This document shows positions 4,301-6,055 of a stretch of 6,055 nt of DNA, in pieces; positions within the stretch are counted from its first letter, which is position 1, and each line of letters starts with the position of its first letter. The notes beneath the pieces were generated by a model. It was not told where the DNA came from. It ran no database searches and saw only the letters and a list, made by a program, of their open reading frames with translations. Source of the stretch: RGIG8368 sp045540275. GTDB lineage: Bacteria > Verrucomicrobiota > Kiritimatiellia > RFP12 > UBA1067. The translations under genes were made by a program, and so were the position numbers. The stretch is from contig JAZQGX010000071.1 of assembly GCA_045540275.1 (NCBI GenBank), forward strand, positions 1 to 6,055, given 5' to 3'.

Positions 4301-6055
4301 TCGCTTCTGGCTCTTGGGGGAGTACTGACAACTGGACTAGTGATGACGGCACAGTTTCTCGAATGCCGGGAAGTTTGGACACTGTTATATTTGAATCTGC
4401 TGCCTTGGTGGAAACCCCTGCAAGCGGGTTTAGCTTTGCTGCATTACAAGCCAATGCTTCCGTTACAATCAAGCGTGAGCAGTATGCAATCCGTGAAGGA
4501 CTGACAAGAACGGTCTCCGCTTATGGGGCAATAAGTGGCACTGGTTCGCTGACGCTTAATGATGGCGTGAATCTGGCTAACGCTTCTGACGCATCTCTTT
4601 CGATTGGCGTGCCTGTTACCGTTGCAGGGGCTACTGCTCTTACTGTTGCGGAAGGGGTCGCAGCAAGTTTTACCGGCAGTGGAACGCTTACACTCGATGC
4701 GCTTACTTCTACATCTATCGTTGGCGATGGCTGGACTGGCACGGTGTGGCTCAAGAACATAAACAGTGGCAATATTGTCCCCGCGAACTATGGCAATGCT
4801 AATTCCGTAATAAAATTCACAGGTGTTACGGGAGAGATACCGACAGGTACTACTTGCTCGTCAATAATAGAGCTTGTGGATGATGGAGCGACGAAGGCAT
4901 TGACGATTGACTTTACTAGCGCATCGGCTTTCAATACGATCACGCTCTCGGAACTCAAGGGAGATGGTACATTTGCTTTGAAGAGCACTGCAGGATATTA
5001 TCCGCGTACTACCTTCAAGATCAGCAAATGGGATGCGTTTGAAGGTTCACTCAGTGTTGATCGTGGACGTATCCAGTTTGGAAACGATGCCATAAGCAAC
5101 GACGAGGATTATTTGCACATACGGATTAGTTCCGGTGCTTCGGTCGATGTTGCTACAGGCAAGACATGGTCGGCAACGCAGGGCTTCCGTGTATATGGCA
5201 CGCTAAATGCCGTCACGCCGGACAACCTGACAGGCAAGCTTGTCGGATCGGGCCGCGTGGGGTTGGGTAGCTTGCGCTCTTCGGCGTTCACATTCGACAA
5301 CTGGACTGGCACGGTGGTGCTGCCAGCCATCTCATCCACGCCAAATCAAGGCCACAGGCTCGATTACTACGGTAAGGCTGGCTCTACGATAGAAATCGAC
5401 AAAGGCTTCAGCGGCTGGTTGAGCGCAGCAAGCGACGACTCACGAAATGTCAAAGCCGCTGTGCGCTTATCAAATAGCAGCTCTATGACGATTACGGGTT
5501 CTAATAGTGGCACCACATACGGCTTTGCAAAACTGTCTGGAAACGGCAATTTCACATTTAGTCAGACATACCAGCCTAGTAGCATTACGATTGGCATTCT
5601 TGAAGATTATACCGGGACAATTGCCAATACCGACAACGACGGCGGGACACCAACCACGGTGACAATAACCAAAATCATCCTCTCCACTCCGCCATCTGTT
5701 GAGCAGAAGCTCGTTTCCAGCACTACGCCGGACACTGTTTCGCTCTCCGGCGTCTATGTCGGCGAGACGCAGCAGGATGTCCTTCTGGAAAAGAAATCGA
5801 ATGGCATCTATGTGGCGGCGACGGTGGAAACGGAGACGGTAGGCGAGGATACGGTTAAGGTGCTGGATACGGGGTCGAACACGGCGGTTGACGCAAGCAG
5901 CCTCAGCGGCAAGGTGGCGATACCGGGGACGGTTGCCCAGATAACGGGTGTTGCGGCTGAAAATCTCCTCTTGAAGGTGACATATACGCCGGACGGCGGA
6001 GATTCGACGACTGGCTATTACGCCGGAATTCTCACACTCGACGCCAGCGGCAATG
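1381..6055 (+). CDS. Giant exported modular surface protein with autotransporter-type beta repeats (3' end outside window)
   Basis: The frame is open for 1558 codons to the window edge, with no stop. Residues 1-33 form a signal peptide: MKR start, hydrophobic LVALLFAVCAAGG, predicted cleavage after AWA. Residues about 65-268 resemble a LamG/concanavalin-type jelly roll. W295 followed by PGAEDTVHI (302-310) opens a beta-rich region with regular T-[LI]-N-[IV] rungs (380-500). PATR-like repeats (as in TIGR02601/PF12951) are seen at 582-610 (KSGAGTLQL..WTGAV..GTVEV) and 736-769 (GDGSGN..LKLSGANTSNGELKV). SSVQEAINNASAQND (893-907) resembles the strand-helix that often precedes beta-helix repeats. 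A second PGSLDTVIF (996-1004) with W970, W979 and W985 starts another beta region, followed by ~95-residue modules (1097 to about 1480). The composition is Ser/Thr/Gly/Val-rich with few Cys, fitting an extracellular adhesin or matrix protein. No catalytic motif is seen. The anchor or translocator is beyond the edge, so type V secretion, PEP-CTERM or another route stays open. Ligand and role are unknown. Confidence 0.88.
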   Translation, partial: MKRTIEILLRLVAPPARLVALLFAVCAAGGAWAAITATEVWEAAEIKSNYDSATGLIAGHNNSAYKLNVGTGLVVDDSAGAYTLGSDGSITINSAASHGVTIDLAGKANGNNPTSLSILVKYRSLSACNQASLISAFMTRSGTKPECGLIQTANNALTLKPYWYIASDSSSYSFDISSPSVSASGGYALFSYDRSTIKGYTGSKLTELSGGTASMSWTALTFKTAAIGGSSGEVSDFNNKWPGMVIEKIALFVGNAYTSDAIATYYFPSDDPTALDYDFVKTISSNTALSEITSWDTGTGTPGAEDTVHIVCENSAVLTIDTAINADTLWVQGGSVTLANGASITANMVFGSPITVAASATASISGASVYNSIACGSYSTLNISNCAINGAITDGDTSSNTHATLNITDCVIIGGITAGQNNSATINTAGAVVFRSSADNHFKYSSTLNVNSGTTTYNSKSDRKLWCTINVAKGATLVNSRSDSFNYDASANWPIHAYIRGTLTLNQKWTVAAGNYIHLYDDAVINGSANIHANVLGSQAKIVSEKGTSTITAPVEKGNGSVSVQTKDGTTLVLTSSTELVKSGAGTLQLKDVAWTGAVSGSEGTVEVCNTRNTAHSQVSASGITFSGKIKFTAKGTYGVYVTNKDFLSTTVIPQLELDTGTSTYNKLFFKTTFDGVTTTIRDLMGSGGFTAKDSYSVAQNQTFISRQTQDTEFSGVFLSEDGATDIHKTNLIVEGDGSGNVNTLKLSGANTSNGELKVRDDARVLFSSTGSWMNGTVTVADGGVLESQNSAAVAATLTLQNGATMTFVPNKMVTVTTLNLPSGEGETVTFDINYVPALEGTTLISSSSITANTDVSMIKCENAIIKAEAEAIKAYPVATVTTSGSGAVVAYSSVQEAINNASAQNDQYVTAYQSETVTAAGVILLKIADGAVVTLNSSRAGYAYGDGTHYSDGIYVFSDSVQVAATFKWKTAVASGSWGSTDNWTSDDGTVSRMPGSLDTVIFESAALVETPASGFSFAALQANASVTIKREQYAIREGLTRTVSAYGAISGTGSLTLNDGVNLANASDASLSIGVPVTVAGATALTVAEGVAASFTGSGTLTLDALTSTSIVGDGWTGTVWLKNINSGNIVPANYGNANSVIKFTGVTGEIPTGTTCSSIIELVDDGATKALTIDFTSASAFNTITLSELKGDGTFALKSTAGYYPRTTFKISKWDAFEGSLSVDRGRIQFGNDAISNDEDYLHIRISSGASVDVATGKTWSATQGFRVYGTLNAVTPDNLTGKLVGSGRVGLGSLRSSAFTFDNWTGTVVLPAISSTPNQGHRLDYYGKAGSTIEIDKGFSGWLSAASDDSRNVKAAVRLSNSSSMTITGSNSGTTYGFAKLSGNGNFTFSQTYQPSSITIGILEDYTGTIANTDNDGGTPTTVTITKIILSTPPSVEQKLVSSTTPDTVSLSGVYVGETQQDVLLEKKSNGIYVAATVETETVGEDTVKVLDTGSNTAVDASSLSGKVAIPGTVAQITGVAAENLLLKVTYTPDGGDSTTGYYAGILTLDASGN
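1408..1439 (+). repeat. 21-bp-spaced duplication inside the signal peptide
   Basis: CGACTCGTCGC occurs at 1408-1418 and 1429-1439, offset by 21 bp (seven codons). It yields RLVAPPA followed by RLVALLF. The duplication lengthens the n-region and places Arg17 just before the hydrophobic core. It looks like a slippage duplication that stayed in frame. Confidence 0.65.
1573..2184 (+). other. Probable LamG/concanavalin-like domain of the giant protein
   Basis: Residues about 65-268 show the succession expected of a jelly-roll lectin-like domain. A hydrophobic opening (HGVTIDLAG) and a strand SLSILVKYRS (116-124) come first, then ASLISAF, a central SGGYALFSYDRS (184-195) and TFKTAAIGG. The domain closes with MVIEKIALFVGNAYTSDAIATY, which resembles the 'G.IDEVRIYNRALSxxEI' ending of LamG domains. 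C128 and C147 could pair. The assignment is by pattern only; a profile search was not possible. Such domains often bind glycans, which is a family expectation and not shown here. Confidence 0.4.
2518..2880 (+). repeat. Beta-helix rungs with T-[LI]-N-[IV] motif
   Basis: Within the giant protein, TLNI(380), TLNI(404), TINT(425), TLNV(447) and TINV(468) recur with spacings of 24, 21, 22 and 21 residues. TASI at 361 and TLTL at 502 may be flanking rungs. The two best copies, TLNISNCAINGAITDG and TLNITDCVIIGGITAG, share 10 of 16 residues, including an aligned Cys (386, 410). A near-constant period of 21-24 residues fits a right-handed parallel beta-helix. Confidence 0.6.
4669..5820 (+). repeat. 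About four diverged ~95-residue modules in the giant protein
   Basis: A GxG strand motif recurs at residues 1099 (TGSGTLTL), 1194 (KGDGTFAL), 1289 (VGSGRVGL) and 1387 (SGNGNFTF), with spacings of 95, 95 and 98. Each is followed 21-28 residues later by an aromatic-x-Gly-[TS]-[VLI] motif: W1118TGTV, F1220EGSL, W1308TGTV and Y1410TGTI. At DNA level CTGGACTGGCACGGTG is identical at 4731-4746 and 5301-5316, exactly 570 bp (two modules) apart. The pattern is an expanded form of the PATR-type repeat. The end of the fourth module is approximate. Confidence 0.6.

Overview
The window looks like accessory DNA from a Gram-negative bacterium with moderately high GC content. It holds a truncated RhuM-family gene, a cluster of palindromic and tandem repeats, a strong promoter with a long leader, and the first ~4.7 kb of a very large gene for an exported, repeat-built surface protein. 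The mix of a giant Ser/Thr/Gly-rich secreted protein with autotransporter-type beta-strand repeats, a LamG-like N-terminal domain and GC-rich extragenic palindromes recalls Verrucomicrobiota/Kiritimatiellota/Lentisphaerota genomes. That placement is an inference from style only; no marker gene is present.

Layout. Positions 1-33 hold a perfect 10-bp inverted repeat plus an extra half-site, upstream of a RhuM-like gene (135-818, +). That gene keeps the N-terminal HTH-like and conserved core segments. Its family similarity stops abruptly at about 626, and the reading frame then runs through repeat DNA: three 21-bp tandem copies (651-713), a compound palindrome (701-789) and part of another copy (818-840). 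A separate hairpin follows at 841-860. The stretch 861-950 shows nothing recognisable.

A near-consensus sigma70-type promoter (951-979) then starts a roughly 394-nt leader (about 987-1380). The leader has no convincing gene and contains GC-rich, G-poor low-complexity sequence with degenerate direct repeats. A purine-rich ribosome binding site leads into an ATG at 1381.

From 1381 to the right edge (6055) a single plus-strand frame is open without a stop: 1558 codons, incomplete at the 3' end. It encodes a signal peptide, a probable LamG/concanavalin-like domain, a run of beta-helix rungs, autotransporter-type (PATR-like) repeats, two PGxxDTV segments and a set of about four ~95-residue modules. 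The C-terminal anchor or translocator lies outside the window, so the export route (autotransporter, PEP-CTERM or other) is not decided here. The minus-strand ORFs across this region are shadows of it.

Nothing shows that the truncated RhuM gene and the giant surface gene work together. They are separated by repeats and each has its own upstream signals. No complete new defence or metabolic system is visible; the repeat-scarred RhuM gene and the modular architecture of the giant protein are the points worth following.
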